Assembly: GCA_000499405.2 (NCBI GenBank)
Contig: HG738138.1
Span: 13,765,208-13,829,207, forward strand
Length of the DNA stretch: 64,000 nt
Origin: Onchocerca volvulus
Lineage: Eukaryota > Nematoda > Chromadorea > Rhabditida > Onchocercidae
Direction: 5' to 3'
Of this stretch, positions 51,595 through 64,000 are shown in pieces (position 1 is the first letter of the stretch; the number at the start of each line of letters is the position of its first letter). The notes beneath the pieces are model-generated. The model was given only the letters and a program-made list of their open reading frames with translations, was not told where the DNA came from and made no database searches. The translations under genes were made by a program, and so were the position numbers.

Positions 51595-51738
51595 TCAATG
51601 GATCTGATTATTCATCCAGGAGTAAGGATTTCGCTCGAATTTTTGATTCTTTTTTCTTATCGTTTTTTGCCATGAGTATGGAATCATTGGAGTTGACTTC
51701 TCAAAACCGATCAACATATCGGCCGCTGATCTGGCAAC
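51595..51738 (-). CDS. Terminal exon of an unrecognised minus-strand gene
   Basis: After a strong acceptor (CCATTTTCAG) the minus strand is open for 47 codons to TGA. It reads VARSAADMLIGFEKSTPMI and PYSWQKTIRKKNQKFERNPY before the end. Codon use is clearly less AT-driven than its surroundings, and AATAAA on the minus strand follows about 85 bases later (near 51510). Upstream exons should lie above 51740 but were not found; insertions at 52.6-53.1 kb may separate them. The plus strand is also open here (51582-51785), but it has no acceptor, so the minus reading is preferred. Confidence 0.42.
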   Translation of the reverse strand, partial: VARSAADMLIGFEKSTPMIPYSWQKTIRKKNQKFERNPYSWMNNQIH

Positions 51739-52386
51739 CTGAAAATGGACAATCACTCACAGTATCTCACTGCAAAATCGATTAATTAAATTATAGTTTA
51801 ATTGCGATTTAATAATGCAAAATGAGAATAAAGCAGAAGTGCGAAACGAAATTAATTAACTAAATCATGAATGCAACTCGGGAAAAGAAATTTTGAAACC
51901 ACTGTTCGTTATAATTCGTTATCACAATTTCTTTTGTAAGCACTTTTTAATGATTATGTGGAACTTTATTTACTAACTAACATGAATTTATATTTGCAAA
52001 CTATTTTCAAATAGTAAATTTCCATTTTATTTCTTAAATTCCTTCCAATTTTTTTAAAGCGTAATTTACAATGCTATTCACAGTTACAATGAAAAATTTT
52101 TAGAAATTTATTACAACTACTTTAATAGTGTCAAAAAAAAAAAAAAAAACACATTTCTTTCCCACAGTTGAAAATACTAAACAAATAGAAAATATTTAAT
52201 TTATAACTTTCAAATTAGTTAAAGGATTTTTCTTATCTCATTGAAAGATCAGGCAAATTTATAACGCATTAATATTTTTTCATATTGCATTTTTCCTGAA
52301 GTTTCCAAGTAAAAAACCATCATACACTTAATAAAAAATATTTCTACGGAAAAAAGAAAATTTTAATCAATAAAAAATTTATAAAA

Positions 52387-52584
52387 ATGAATAGTGAAAG
52401 TTTTTTTTTTAAAAGAAAAATTTCCATACTAAAATTGGGAAAACAAAAAGAAGAAATCTCGAGTACAGCAATTAAAGTGCGAAAAGATGAAAAACAAGAA
52501 AATATGACTAAATTTTGTTGCCAAAAAATAAAAAACAAACAAATGTTTGACACAAATATGACAATGGAAAATATTTTGCAGTAA
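52387..52584 (+). CDS. Doubtful 65-codon ORF
   Basis: From ATG 52387 the frame reads MNSESFFFKRKISILKLGKQ, then a K/E/Q-rich polar stretch to TAA. It could be a small basic protein, but the purine bias of the strand alone can create such text. No splice or regulatory context supports it. Confidence 0.2.
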   Translation: MNSESFFFKRKISILKLGKQKEEISSTAIKVRKDEKQENMTKFCCQKIKNKQMFDTNMTMENILQ

Positions 52585-52635
52585 TTATTATTTAAATCAT
52601 AAATATTATATGAATTTATCTGACATACAATATAC

Positions 52636-52902
52636 TTGTCGGGGATCGACGATCGTGAAGAGGGGTAAAATAAATACTTATCCAACACAATAGGCAATAT
52701 TACAGAATGATCAACGTGAATAAATGAAATATAAAAAAGAGGGGATTAGAAGTATAAAAATGAAAATTTCGTCGATAGAAAAGGTTGTAGATTTGAAGAT
52801 TTGAAGATAAAGATGAAGATCGTTGAAGATTTGAAGATGATTTTTCAGAGTGAATTAAGGAATATATATAGTGGTTGTGTGTAGGAGTGGCATATTACAA
52901 CA
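52636..52902. mobile_element. Second LTR-like element (TG...CA ends)
   Basis: It begins tgtcggggatcgacgatcgt and can be closed at tattacaaca (about 52902). It contains several gaagatttgaagat units and a tatatagtggttgtgtgtag / gagtggcatattacaa end. The design (purine GAAGA tract, TATATAG, GGAGTG, ATTACAA) parallels the 50.5-51.15 kb element, so both may be solo LTRs of related retrotransposons. The ends are approximate. Confidence 0.42.
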
Positions 52903-52970
52903 ATCAGAAAATTTCGATTTAGTGTAAGAAATATAATTAAATAAATGTGTAATGAGCACAAAATAGTAAC

Positions 52971-53135
52971 AATAGATGGATTGCCGGAAATGACTTTAAA
53001 ATATAGTTAAACTGTGTTTGTAAGATTTTTACAATAGATAAATTACAAGAAATGACTTTAAGATATAGTTAGATTGAGTTTGTAAGAATTTAACAATTGA
53101 TAGATTGCAGGAAATGACTTTAAAATATAATTACG
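52971..53135. repeat. Tandem repeat, 62 bp period, 2.7 units
   Basis: Units start at 52971, 53033 and 53095, each with an aatagatggattgccggaaa-like start, atgactttaaaatatagtta and gtgtttgtaag. Confidence 0.88.
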
Positions 53136-53706
53136 CACTTAATATAGCGCTAAGATTATTAAAAAAAATTGCCAAAAGAAATTTTAAGATAGAATTAGTC
53201 AAATATCTAATTGCTTAAAATTTGAGAGCGCAATCATTTCGAATGTTTCGACAATACTTTCGTTTTCAAGAATGAATTACAGACAGGAGAAATATTTGAT
53301 CGTGATATTCTCAGAAAGAATATTTGTCAAATATATTATAGCATAATTTTTAAATAACAAATCCTACAGCTTCATAATATTTACGGTTCCAGTTTTAGTT
53401 TTAATTTCATAGTTTTAAATGCTAGCATAATATTTGCTTGGAATTAATCATTAATTGATGAATGACATTGCCATTAATCAAAAGAATAAGGAAAGAAGAA
53501 ACCAAAAAATTGGCAAATCAAATTAATTGAAATTGATAGCGATAAATTATTACCGCAATTTTTTTCATACTAGTTTATTACGCCAGTTTTTCTTTTTATT
53601 TTTTTCTGAGTTTTGATTCTTTATATTTCCTATGTAATTGTGATACTGATCTAACTTTTGGAAATTATTTGCTACATCCGCAAAGTGATATTGATCCACA
53701 TTTATT

Positions 53707-54425
53707 TTATAATATGCAATAAGTAATCTTATTCTTCATCCATGAATGAGAATTCTTGGAACGTTTATCAATGTCGAAATACTTGTCCGGTATTTTGCCA
53801 CCATTATCCGACTCATTTTTGTAAATGAGAAAAACTTGATTGATTTGTCTGAAAAATTAGAAATGACTACAAAAATTCGTAAATTTAATATTAAATTTTA
53901 ATAAACACCTGTTCAATTATCATTGTTAACCAAATTTCTAACTAATATTACCACTTTTCAAAATGTTTTTTACATCAGTATAGAAATTTATACTCCATAT
54001 TCTGATATTATTCTTAATTTTGATACAGGTGATAATTATCAGAATTATCAATGCTTGCATATAGCTAATTGTGCATTAGCATTCTCGGATGAAACTATGT
54101 CTAAGTCTTAAAATTGCTTGATTATCATTTCCCGTAATTCGTTCACTGAATTTACAATTTATTTCAGATTTTATTAAAATCTTAGTAATCAATAACATAT
54201 TACAATATCTTTTCATATTTTAATAAAAATTCCGAAAAAAATTTTTTTTTCTGTTTGAATACTTTTATTATCACATATTGTTATATTTTCTTTTATTGCA
54301 TTCATTAAAACGATAATATGATCGAATTTGAAAGAAATTACATGTATATAATGCGATACATAAATACCAAAAATGCTGGTTGAACTAACTACAGCCACAA
54401 TAATAATTGTAGAAATGATGATCAT
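53707..54425 (-). CDS. Small secreted protein, about 87 residues, paralogue of the 57.8 kb gene
   Basis: Proposed minus-strand exons are 54342-54425, 54027-54064 and 53707-53848 (TAA). The leader MIIISTIIIVAVVSSTSIFG is a likely signal peptide. The short second exon (LYASIDNSDNYH) ends in phase 2 with CT, just as in the neighbour gene. The last exon carries NESDNGGKIPDKYFDIDKRS and ends KITYCIL, with an AATAAA directly after the stop. A dibasic KR pair lies in the tail. The exon 1 donor is uncertain (54342 with GTAATT, or 54360 with GTATCG). No known domain. Secretion is inferred from the leader only. Confidence 0.58.
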
Positions 54426-56651
54426 CGAGCAGATTGGAATCGGCTAACGATCCATTGTAGTATTGCCATTATTAGGATTCGTATATTTTCGGAAATTGAA
54501 AAAAAAAAAAAGATCGAATAAATTTTTGTGTGATTTGTTTTATTCCTGAATGATTTTCCCAATCTTTTATCATCCTTATTTCGTTTCTTTCGGTCTTTCT
54601 TAAGCTTTTATTTATGCAGAACTCTAAGAATGTTCACGATTGCTGTTTTTTTTTTAAAACACTTGTTCAAAGCTCTATTTCGATAGAAGAGAGAAATTCA
54701 CTCAGATAGATTAGTATGTTGGCAAAAAGCTCTAATTCCTTCCCTTTTTTTCTTCTTTCTTCTCCTTCATCTCATCTTATTTTGGTTGCTAGAACTTTAG
54801 CATTTCTCATTATAGCTAACAAATAATGCATTCACTGAATCTTTTGTGAATTGGAAATTTTCTAAATCAGTGAAATATATTTCAAACATTAAATTCATTC
54901 TATTTTATAGCATTTTGGAATAAAAATGGAAAATATTGATTTTTCTTGCCTATATTTAGATTAGAAGGAAAATAATTATTGATTTAATATTTTTGTTAAG
55001 CAAAATGATTATTTAGCGTTCTTCCGACTTTTTTCCTGTTCTGTTCTTTAATTTTCAAATGAAATTGTTACTTATAAAGAAGAAAAGTTCTATTCTAGCA
55101 AGCAAGTTCATTTTGTTTTTTCTAGTCACCATATAATAATAATAATGATGATGACAATGATGTTGCTAATAAGCTGTGTTTATTTCGTAGGTAAGTACTC
55201 ATTCAGTTTAATTAATAAATTATAAAAAAAAATAATAATTTTTAGGAAGAAAGCAATTTCTGCAATAGCTTTTAAATATTATAGTTTTAAACAGATGAGT
55301 GAAACTATGAAATTCAAAAGTAATTGCGAGAACATCCGGAAATAATGATAATGTTAATAACAAAATAATTATGGCATCATGTAGTAATAATAATGATTAT
55401 AATAGTAATGTTGATGTGTATCAAAATAGCTACTATACAATGAAACGAATTAGATTTCCGATGAAAATTTTAACTGATAATTGTAATTTGCAGAATATCA
55501 AGAAAGATAGTTCGAAAAATAAAGTTGCAGTTTGGAATTGATAAATTGTGCTTTTCGATACAAAATTAAAAAATTCACTCAGTGACTTAAAGACCATGCT
55601 TTTTCTCGTATATATTTAATATTAATAAAATTCTGCATCAAAAATGAGTATGAATGTTAAATTTGTCTATTTTTAATTTGTAGTAAACATTTAAATTAAA
55701 ACTATTAAGATGATAAAAAAAGTATTCGTTTAACTATCAAAAAAATTTGATTACTTCGATTATGAAAAATTTAAAAAACTTAAAAAATAAATTCATGCAA
55801 TAATGCCTCACAAATTCCAGATAAAAAAAGAAATTGAAAAACAAACAAAAAAATAGTAAAAAATAAATGGAAACAATCCTTTTACAATTTGATAAAATTG
55901 TTTGATTAATTAAATTTTGAATATTTTCCGGCATAATACAACTATATGATAGATATAATTAGAAACTGAAAAAGATTTATGGCGGAATTGTATTGCATTT
56001 CTTGTAAATATCCATTACTGATACTGTGGATGGTTATATTTCGTAGCAGATTAAAAAGATATAAGCATAGTTCAGTGATTAAAAAAATAAATAAATCTAA
56101 ACTCATTAAGCTTAATGGTTCTTTCATGTCATCGTTGATTAAAATGATGGGCGTTGTTCCCATAGTAATCATTGTTTATCCTTAAAATGATGAAGCTTAT
56201 TTAAACGAATCATTCCAGCATTTTGCTTTTTATCATTGAGCATAAATTTGAATTAAATTTGATTGAACTAAATTTGAATTCAAAGTGTTGAATCGCAATC
56301 AGAAATTATTCAACTATGAATTCGAGCTAACTAATTATGAGTTCGGAATAACTCAATTGTTTGCAAAAACTAAAATCCAACAAAAAATAATACCAATTTT
56401 TTAGCTTTCTAATCAGCACAGAAATAATTACTAGTATAATAAGAATTGCAAAATAATATTATCATAATCTGGACATTTCATCATTGTTTAATCAATTAAT
56501 TGATTTTTTGCTGATAATACTATTACTGTTACTGTTCTTGTGATAGCAAAATGACCGTTTCAAAAAATGCGAAAGAATATTAAGTTATTCATTTATTTAA
56601 GTAATACAAAATTAAATATGGACGTGCAAATGCGCAAAATTCCTTCCACAT
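54426..56651. other. Spacer between the two small-secreted-protein genes
   Basis: It contains AAT-rich simple sequence at 55135-55165 and a 68-codon plus-strand ORF at 55979-56185 (MAELYCISCKYPLLILWMVI at the start). That ORF is mirrored by an open minus frame and has no other support. A minus-strand AATAAA for the upstream gene lies at 56592-56597. Confidence 0.45.
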
Positions 56652-57819
56652 CTACAGGGAAAATATTTGAGGTTTAGAAAATTTCTTGTGTAATATCTTC
56701 GGATAAATGTTTTTCCCATCGTATTTCCCACCATTATCAACAGGAATTGCAGTAACGGAAACTTTTGGCTTTCCTTGTTCATTCCTTTCGTCGGCTGAAT
56801 AATCCATCACCGAGCTGAAATTATATAGCAGGAATTAAAATAACTCGTAATTAATATATAATTATTTGTACAAAATAACAAATGTCTTTTTGAAACAAGA
56901 AAAATTTCAAGTAATTATGCAATCTTTTTTGGTGGAAATTACTGTTTTGCGGGAGATTTTTTGAAAATTAATATTTATTACTAAATTATTCGGCAGCGCT
57001 TAAAACTGTTATGAATTAGAAATTATAGCAATTATTCTTTTATGGTAACGAAAAATTGTAATTATTCATGCAATCTAATTTTTTGCAAAAGACATTTATT
57101 TACAGAAAAAGTGTTTCATATTTTCAAAATCATTTAGAAATTAATATCTATTGTTAAAAATTCGAAAAGCTTTACAGCTGTATGGGAATAAGTCGGTAAT
57201 CATTATTGTATAAATTTTCGAGATAATTTGGATCATTTAGCAGAAGTGCCTTTTTGGTTCGACTCGAATAATGACGCAAATCAGAGTGCTGAAATTGAAC
57301 AAATTAAAAAAAAATATACAACAATAATTTTTATAAGTTATCACAATAAACAAAACTTATCCCAGTAATAAATTTAATAAGAGCTAATTACTAATTTTTA
57401 GAATTTTATAGTATTTTATGGCAACAACGAAACTAAGGAAGCATTATTAATTATTTCATTCAAAAAATTTATTCGCAGAAAATTAAACAAATTACTATAT
57501 TAGCAAATACTTTAACTTTTAGTAATTAATGGTAATAATTATTGGTATATAATTGACAATAAGTCACATTTTTTTAAAAATAATGTCACGATACATATTT
57601 AATTATACCATTTCATTAATGACTGCATTAATTATTGATATCTTCCAATTTATTAAGTACTAAAACTGTTATGAAATTGTAATAAAATGTAAAACTGTAT
57701 CCGTTTGAACAAACCATATTATTTCTTAGTTTAAATATTCCACCAGGTCTTGCAATCATGTAAAATGGACAGCAAGCATCAATTATTATTAATGCAACAA
57801 GAAGGGTAATTTTATTCAT
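56652..57819 (-). CDS. Small secreted protein, 126 residues, three exons
   Basis: The minus-strand exons are 57715-57819, 57176-57288 and 56652-56814 (TAG). The start follows a spliced-leader-type acceptor (TTATTTCAG, ending at 57832) by twelve bases. The leader MNKITLLVALIIIDACCPFY is a good signal peptide. Exon two reads HSDLRHYSSRTKKALLLNDP and NYLENLYNNDYRLIPIQ. Exon three carries VDNGGKYDGKNIYPKILHKK. All donors and acceptors are canonical (GTTTGT, GTAAAG; TTTCAG twice), and phases 0 and 2 match. AATAAA lies 55 bases past the stop. No known domain is recognised; dibasic sites (TKK, HKK) leave a propeptide possible. It shares exon layout and a DNGGK motif with the gene at 53.7-54.4 kb, which suggests local duplication. 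Confidence 0.75.
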
Positions 57820-60800
57820 TGTTATTTGTATCTGAAATAAATCAAATACTGATCATTTTCACAGCATACATTTATTTGATTAAAAAGTGATATTGTTTAT
57901 CATTACAAGACAATATTACTGTTATTAGTGAAAATATGACATTAGAAATGGAATATCCATCCATTAAGTATGAATTAAATTAATTATGAAGTAAGAATTG
58001 AATCAGAATGATACTCTTTCCACATTATGGCAAAAAAAAAAAAAGAATTATAATCAAACAGGAATTTAAAAAATCATAAAAAATGCCCAATTTTAGATAT
58101 TTGAAAGTCTTTTGATATATCAAAATACGGAATGCCCAGATTTTGAAGTTGGAAATATTATTCAAAAAATCTTTAAAAACTAATAAATTCTGAAAGTTTG
58201 TTAAGCTATTGATTTATACATCGAATTCGGCTCTAATTTATAAGCCAATTTATAAATATGGTAGCAAAAAAAATTTATTTTGAAAAATATATCTTTGTTT
58301 GGAAATTAAGCTTCGCTTTAATTGTTCACTTCGCAGTTTAAAAAAAATTCCCCATTTTTCAGATTTTATGTTGCAAATTTCAATCGAAACTTTTAAGTCT
58401 CAAAAATTTTGATATTTCAGATTGACTCAAATTTAAAATCAAGCTGCTCGCATTTAAGGAAATTCGCTGATGATTTCATACTATCAAAAAATGACAAAGT
58501 ATATTTAAAACAAAGTTAATCATTAAAATGGATAGCTATATCAAATAACCTTAGTTTATCTCTGAAAAAATTAAAACTGTTTTGAAGCAATCCCTGAGAA
58601 ATGACCAATAACAAAGTTTTTTGAAGCATAAACAAAAAAAAATTTAAAGAATATAGTCAGAAACTGAAATATTTTCCACTGACGTATGTTTTATCATTTT
58701 GTTTGCTAACCCCTCCCCGAATTTCCAAATTATAAAATGTAAAAAAGGTTAGTAAAATAAAATTCATGAATAAGACACGAATTTCCTAATATACATCAAA
58801 ATCTCGTCCTAAATCAGGTAAATTTATTATATTTTCTCCACATATTTCAAATTTCAGATCTCAAACAAATTATTATAATTATCTTACATGTCTCAAAGAA
58901 ATTCAATACAATTTCCTTTTATATTTCAAATAAAATTTTCACATTCTAACATTTCAAAAAAAAAAAAAAATCGCCCTATTCAAACAAATGACTGATAAAT
59001 AATTACTAGAACTGAAATTTTGGGAAGCTTTTTATTGTTGAAACATCGAAAATTTCTCATACGATCATGTGAAAGAACTACTGTTACGGCAATGATAAAA
59101 TTAACAAAACAGATTTTTTATTTTTTGATTTTGTTTTATTTTAATAATTATCATCAAAAATAATCGAATGATGAAGAACAATTATTTGTCAATGTTGAAT
59201 TATTATTTTATTTAATTTTAATTAATTGCCGAATTATTTATTTGATTAACACGAAATACTTTAAAAAAATCGACTTAATCGAATGATACAGTATTTCCAT
59301 TAATTATTTCTTTTAAAATACATTCGTCACAAATTCCGATGACATTCAACTTTAAGTGTTTGAATAAAATCAAATCAGTCAACGGTTAACATGCAAATAT
59401 TAATTGATATAGACTTATAAAAAAATCCCAATAAACGCAATTTTAATCAATCAAAAGCATTTCAAAAAAATCTCATTTAGATATATAAATATATCTTTAG
59501 TATGTAATCGCCAAAAAATTATTGTACTGATATACCGAACAACGCTCATACTTACTTTAAATGAAATAGAATTAAAGATAAGGTTAATTTTAAAAAATTA
59601 TAGTTTTAGAAATTTAAATAAAAGACAAAATTGTCGAATATGAGATTAATCTTTATGTCTATAAATATTTATTACAGGAAATTGATTTTATACAATATAT
59701 AAATGCTAATTTTCTCTAGATCTACTATCGATTAGAAGAAATAACCCATTTTCAAATTATTTTAATATTTTGTTTATTAAACTTTTAGTTTGCATGCACG
59801 TTAAAAAAAAAAATTAACAAATTTCCATTTTCGGCTTACAGGGAACACTATATTTACGCTTTTTTAATTTTGTTTTTGATCAAATCTTATCGGTTTTTTT
59901 TTTATGATCCTACAGATGCATAACTATTTTTATTCAAATTCCAAAACTTGACTAATTTTTCTTGAAAAAAAGTTATAAATGGAAAGGCAATTAATTTGTG
60001 GAAAGTAATGGATTATCAATTGCTAAAGGAAATCTAAATTTCCAATAAAAGCTGTTTGCGTAATTATTTGACGGCTAATTATGAATTTCATGAAATAAGA
60101 ATTCTGAAATTCAGAAAAAACAGAATCCTTCAGAAATTACTCAAAAATTTAATGTTTTTCGAAAAATGTACAAATTGCTTTTCATAGAAAGTGTTAAATT
60201 TTGTGTTGCTTCATCACTCATCAATAACCTAGAAGATCGAAATTTCCAAAATAGCCATGCTCATTAATATATTATTAGTTATGCAACATAACAGATTCAT
60301 AATTATCCTTGAAAAATGAATAGATTTTCTCAATTCAGCCATTTCATTTTTTTGCCGTTCGAATCTTATTCTTCGGAATAAAGTCTTTCTACAATCTTTT
60401 CACAAAAGCAATAGTAACAGTATAGAGATATATGTGAAATATATAAATGTAAAAGATATCAAACGTTTAAAATGATTAGCCTAAAACGTGCAATGTATAA
60501 ATGCGAATATCGGAGTTTGAAACTGATTAATTTAAAATTCTTCAATGTTAACAATTCTGAATTGGTAAGTATATCAAAAGACATTAGTTAATGAAGATAT
60601 AAAGAACTTCCAAGTAATTTTTACAGAAATTACTTTCTAGATTGTATTAAATTTTCAAGTTAAAAGTTAAAATAGTATAATAAATACCTTTTTGAAAAAT
60701 TCGAAAATTTTGATGGAATTTTTTTCCATTTTAGTCACTTTTCTTTCAGAATGATGGAAAAAAGAGAAAAATTTCCTTGAAATTTCCTTAATCACTTTTT

Positions 60801-62473
60801 CTTGTTACATTGATATCAATCCAGATTCAGACGATCGAGTCGGTAATGATGTAAATGTGGAAAAATCCTGACTGCTTTTTTTTATATCATAGAAATAGTT
60901 TGCAGTTGTTCAGTTAGAAATATTTCCATAGGCAAAATTGAGATAATTACATGAAAATATAAAAATTGAAAGCGATAAACCTATCCAATGAGTTGCGAAA
61001 CTTTAGTTGATATATTGAACTTTCAAAATTATAAACTTAAGAAATGGAGAAAGGAGTTCCATTTATGTTGAATAATTTTGTTGCAATTACATTACATGAC
61101 AATTAAATGGCTGCATATTATGTCGTAAATGTAAAATGCTTCAAAGTTGAAAAAGTATATGAACAGCAATCCCAGATTATACATTAAATTGAAAGGATAA
61201 ACTTATTCAATGAAATGTAAAATTTTAATTTAATTTAGAGATCGGAATTTGGGATATTTGTTTTTATAATGAAGTTGAAGTACATATGGACTTGTCAATT
61301 TTTTTAAAAATCTGTTAGCTATTATAAGAGATATTTATATGTTATTTCAATATAAATCAAATCATATATTAAATAAATAATTTAATACTATACCATGCGT
61401 TATTTAAATAGTCAAATAAAAATTAATGATGTCAATTCTTATTTGACTATTGCGATATTAGCATATTAATATAATAATGACAAAATTTCCGAAGTTCAAC
61501 ATATCAACCAAAAGTTTTACATCTCATTGAATAAGGTTATTACCTTCAGTTTTTCAACTTGGTGGATTTTATTTCATATGTTCATCAAAAAGAAAAAAAA
61601 AATGATATTAGCTAAAATTCTTACAAAAGGAAAAATTGAACAGAAATTATTGACTTAAACTGAGATAATTAATTCCACTGATTCTTTCACATAAAAATAC
61701 AATTATTTAAGCAAATAAGATAAGTTCTCAAAGAAGATAAAGGCAATTATGCTTCGTCTTATACTTTCTCCTAATCAGTAAAACTTCCTTTGATTCATTC
61801 TAGCAGTATGCTTTAAAATCGCTACTTCTTTTTTTTAATTCTGGGAAAAAATTAATTGCAGAGAAAGAGTTCAGTGGATACTTAAAAAATTAACTCTAAG
61901 TAATCACTTGTAGAAAGAAATGAAAATTTCTTGGAAAATAATGCAACATTTTTTCTGCTATGTTCGCGCTTTTTTAATATATATAAATATATATAAAACA
62001 TAAACTTTTTTATTAAGCTAATTTTTATAGTTTCATCATAAGTATATTTCTGCGGAAGATAATAAGTCGCTGATTTGATGAAAGATTCTGATATTGCGAC
62101 GAATTAAGAATAAACGGGGAGTGGAAAAATCGTGTATCACGTACGTAAACTATATTGTAATATATATGAAAGTTATTGCTATTCCGGTGTTTTTCCATCA
62201 TCCATTTCCTTGATATTAATGCAATTATTACTACTATACAACACTTAGAAATTAATTACTGAATATATATCTTAAATTCAATTCAAATGTAAAAAGAAGT
62301 CTGCTGTTGAGATAATAATTTTTCGATAGTAACTTTTCTATAAGATGAAATACGAATATTTTTCAGTAATCAAAAAGCAAAATATTTTCAACTCCTACTT
62401 TTTTCCCTTTTCCAATTTAAATTTTGCTAATAACTATTTGCTAGCTTCATGATCATATAAGAATGAACACGTC

Positions 62474-62587
62474 ATGAAAATCTTCGATATCATTTTACTT
62501 ATTTCACTTATTATTCCCATGAATACGATACTTGCACTGATTGCTATTTATTCATATGACAGAAAAAGAATTTGGAGAAAAAAATAA
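62474..62587 (+). CDS. Doubtful 37-codon ORF with hydrophobic leader
   Basis: From ATG to TAA it reads MKIFDIILLISLIIPMNTIL, then a short basic tail (DRKRIWRKK). The form is that of a signal peptide or single membrane anchor, or of a first coding exon, but no donor or following exon was found. Confidence 0.2.
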   Translation: MKIFDIILLISLIIPMNTILALIAIYSYDRKRIWRKK

Positions 62588-62621
62588 TATTCATCCTTAA
62601 TTATTGATAAATAAAGCTATC

Positions 62622-62714
62622 ATGAAGGAACTAATGATTGTCACAAGCATGGTAGAGGTGACACTATCCCGTGTGTTTGGCATAATTGTTTCTAATTGGA
62701 TTAATTATAGATAA
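62622..62714 (+). other. Short patch open on both strands
   Basis: The plus strand reads MKELMIVTSMVEVTLSRVFG and stops at 62714. The minus strand over the same bases gives MPNTRDSVTSTMLVTIISSF. Base composition is richer in GC than its surroundings. It may be an exon of an unassembled gene on either strand. Confidence 0.2.
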
Positions 62715-64000
62715 ATCAAATTAAAATAAAAAAGAAACGAATCAGAAAAGCAAAAATGTACACATTTCAATTATTATGGAAGCTTATAATAGGGAAGAAT
62801 ATTAAAAAAGCTTTTTTTTTTAGATTATTAGAAAATAAGATTTATAACAAGTTATTCTTGTTAGAATTAATATGAATGAAGTAATTAATGAAGAAAATTA
62901 GCCTCTCCATTCATAATTATAAAATTAAACTTAGCTCAAAATAGTATTTCGAATGAATTATCCGCTGCAATATATTCATTTAACTATTAAGCTAATTTTT
63001 TAGCTTTCTTTTTTTCTCATTTTGCCATGAACTAGTTTCTAATAATCTAAAATTTATTCTTAAGATGTCTAAAAAACTTCATTTACATTAATAATATTAT
63101 TGTAATAAAAGCTTGTAATATAAAGGATATTATAATGGAAGCTTATAATATAAAAAATATATTCTGGAAATAAGAGTAATAAATATAAAAACTAGATAAA
63201 GAAATAAAAAATTAGTAAATGGAGGAATTTCATTCCTTGATTATATATATCGCTTACTCTACTGTAATTTATTACTAAATATAATTATCAAACAAATATT
63301 CAAATTATTAATTTTTATCGTTATGGTCTTACCGATTATAATTTTTTTCGACCGAATTTATCTTTTTTATTTTTTCAATTTTCAATTTACAGATTTTGAA
63401 TTCGATTTTGCTAAAAACATTGTTGTTATTATTATTTACTTTATATCAATTACTCATAAGCAATGGTTTTTACATAAGGACAAGCATCAACTACTAGATT
63501 AGAGATATAACAAATAATAATGAATTCTAACAACGCTTGGACTGATTTTATTTAAAATTTATCCAATTTTAGCCAAATAGAATGGTTATTTAATTTTTTA
63601 TTGCCAGATAATAGACTAAGATGTAATCTATTAGATTCAACCAAATGAAATGAAACAAATGATTGATAAGGCTTTTGAAATTTCATTTTTATACTTCAAG
63701 TCTGAAAAATGGCAAATTTAATGAAATGGAATAAATAATGAATAATGCGGAAAATTAGGTTGCGCTATGATCAAAGTTATCTATGAATATTTCTTGGAAA
63801 TGATATAAATTATTTATAGCTGTAAACAGTGGAATATTAAACTAATTCAATGAGAATGCTATTATGAGTGGCAAGAAAAAAGCAAGTATTGAGAGTTGAT
63901 ATAGAAATGATAAATAATATAATGATTAACATAGCATGATTGGAAATTTTAGCGGTAGATGAAACGAAGTCAATCTTTCCTTTTTTTCCTCTTTTCATTT

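Larger units (their letters stand above)
57833..64000. other. Long AT-rich stretch with no assignable gene
   Basis: No exon chain was found. Two short coding-like readings lie at 62474-62587 and 62622-62714 and are listed separately. The rest is A/T-rich with many short homopolymers. Confidence 0.5.

Noticed and set aside
52344..52697. 117-codon minus-strand ORF, among the longest in the window
   Set aside because: It overlaps the LTR-like element and is otherwise the hydrophobic complement of a purine-rich stretch; no splice support.

Overview
This window looks like nuclear DNA of a parasitic nematode, most likely a filarial (spirurid) worm. The base composition is strongly AT-rich, with long T and A runs. 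Genes are split into short exons (18 to about 200 bp) by AT-rich introns of about 70 bp to several kb. 3' splice sites follow the worm pattern TTTCAG or TTTTAG, and a few start codons lie just behind such a site, as expected for spliced-leader trans-splicing. There is no bacterial or viral gene organisation. The species is inferred, not shown. Exon models were built by hand from splice sites and reading-phase continuity.

Layout. 0.4-2.8 kb (+): a seven-transmembrane receptor whose first helix is not seen and may lie off the left edge. 9.5-10.55 kb: a small inverted-repeat element, then a three-exon gene for an unknown 85-residue protein (-). 11.0-20.15 kb (+): an eleven-exon gene for an unrecognised protein of about 408 residues. 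26.3-28.5 kb (+): a decayed Helitron Rep/helicase. 28.6-29.44 kb: three related non-coding repeat units, with single relatives near 13.9, 34.2 and 40.9 kb. 35.9-40.2 kb (+): a complete eight-exon aldose 1-epimerase (galactose mutarotase) family gene. 44.15-48.19 kb (+): a complete eight-exon trypsin-fold serine protease. 48.7-48.93 kb (-): a tRNA-derived SINE-like sequence. 49.9-53.1 kb: tandem repeats and two LTR-like non-coding elements around an isolated exon (-). 53.7-54.4 and 56.65-57.8 kb (-): two three-exon genes for small secreted proteins, apparently a tandem paralogous pair. 57.8-64 kb: almost featureless apart from doubtful short ORFs.

No operon or shared pathway is evident. The mutarotase-like protein should be cytosolic. 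The protease and the two small proteins carry hydrophobic signal-like leaders, so they are candidates for secretion. The most notable points are a mutarotase in which both expected catalytic histidines are asparagine, the small-secreted-protein pair, a protease gene whose frame is best explained by a GC-AG intron, and the Helitron with its satellite repeats.
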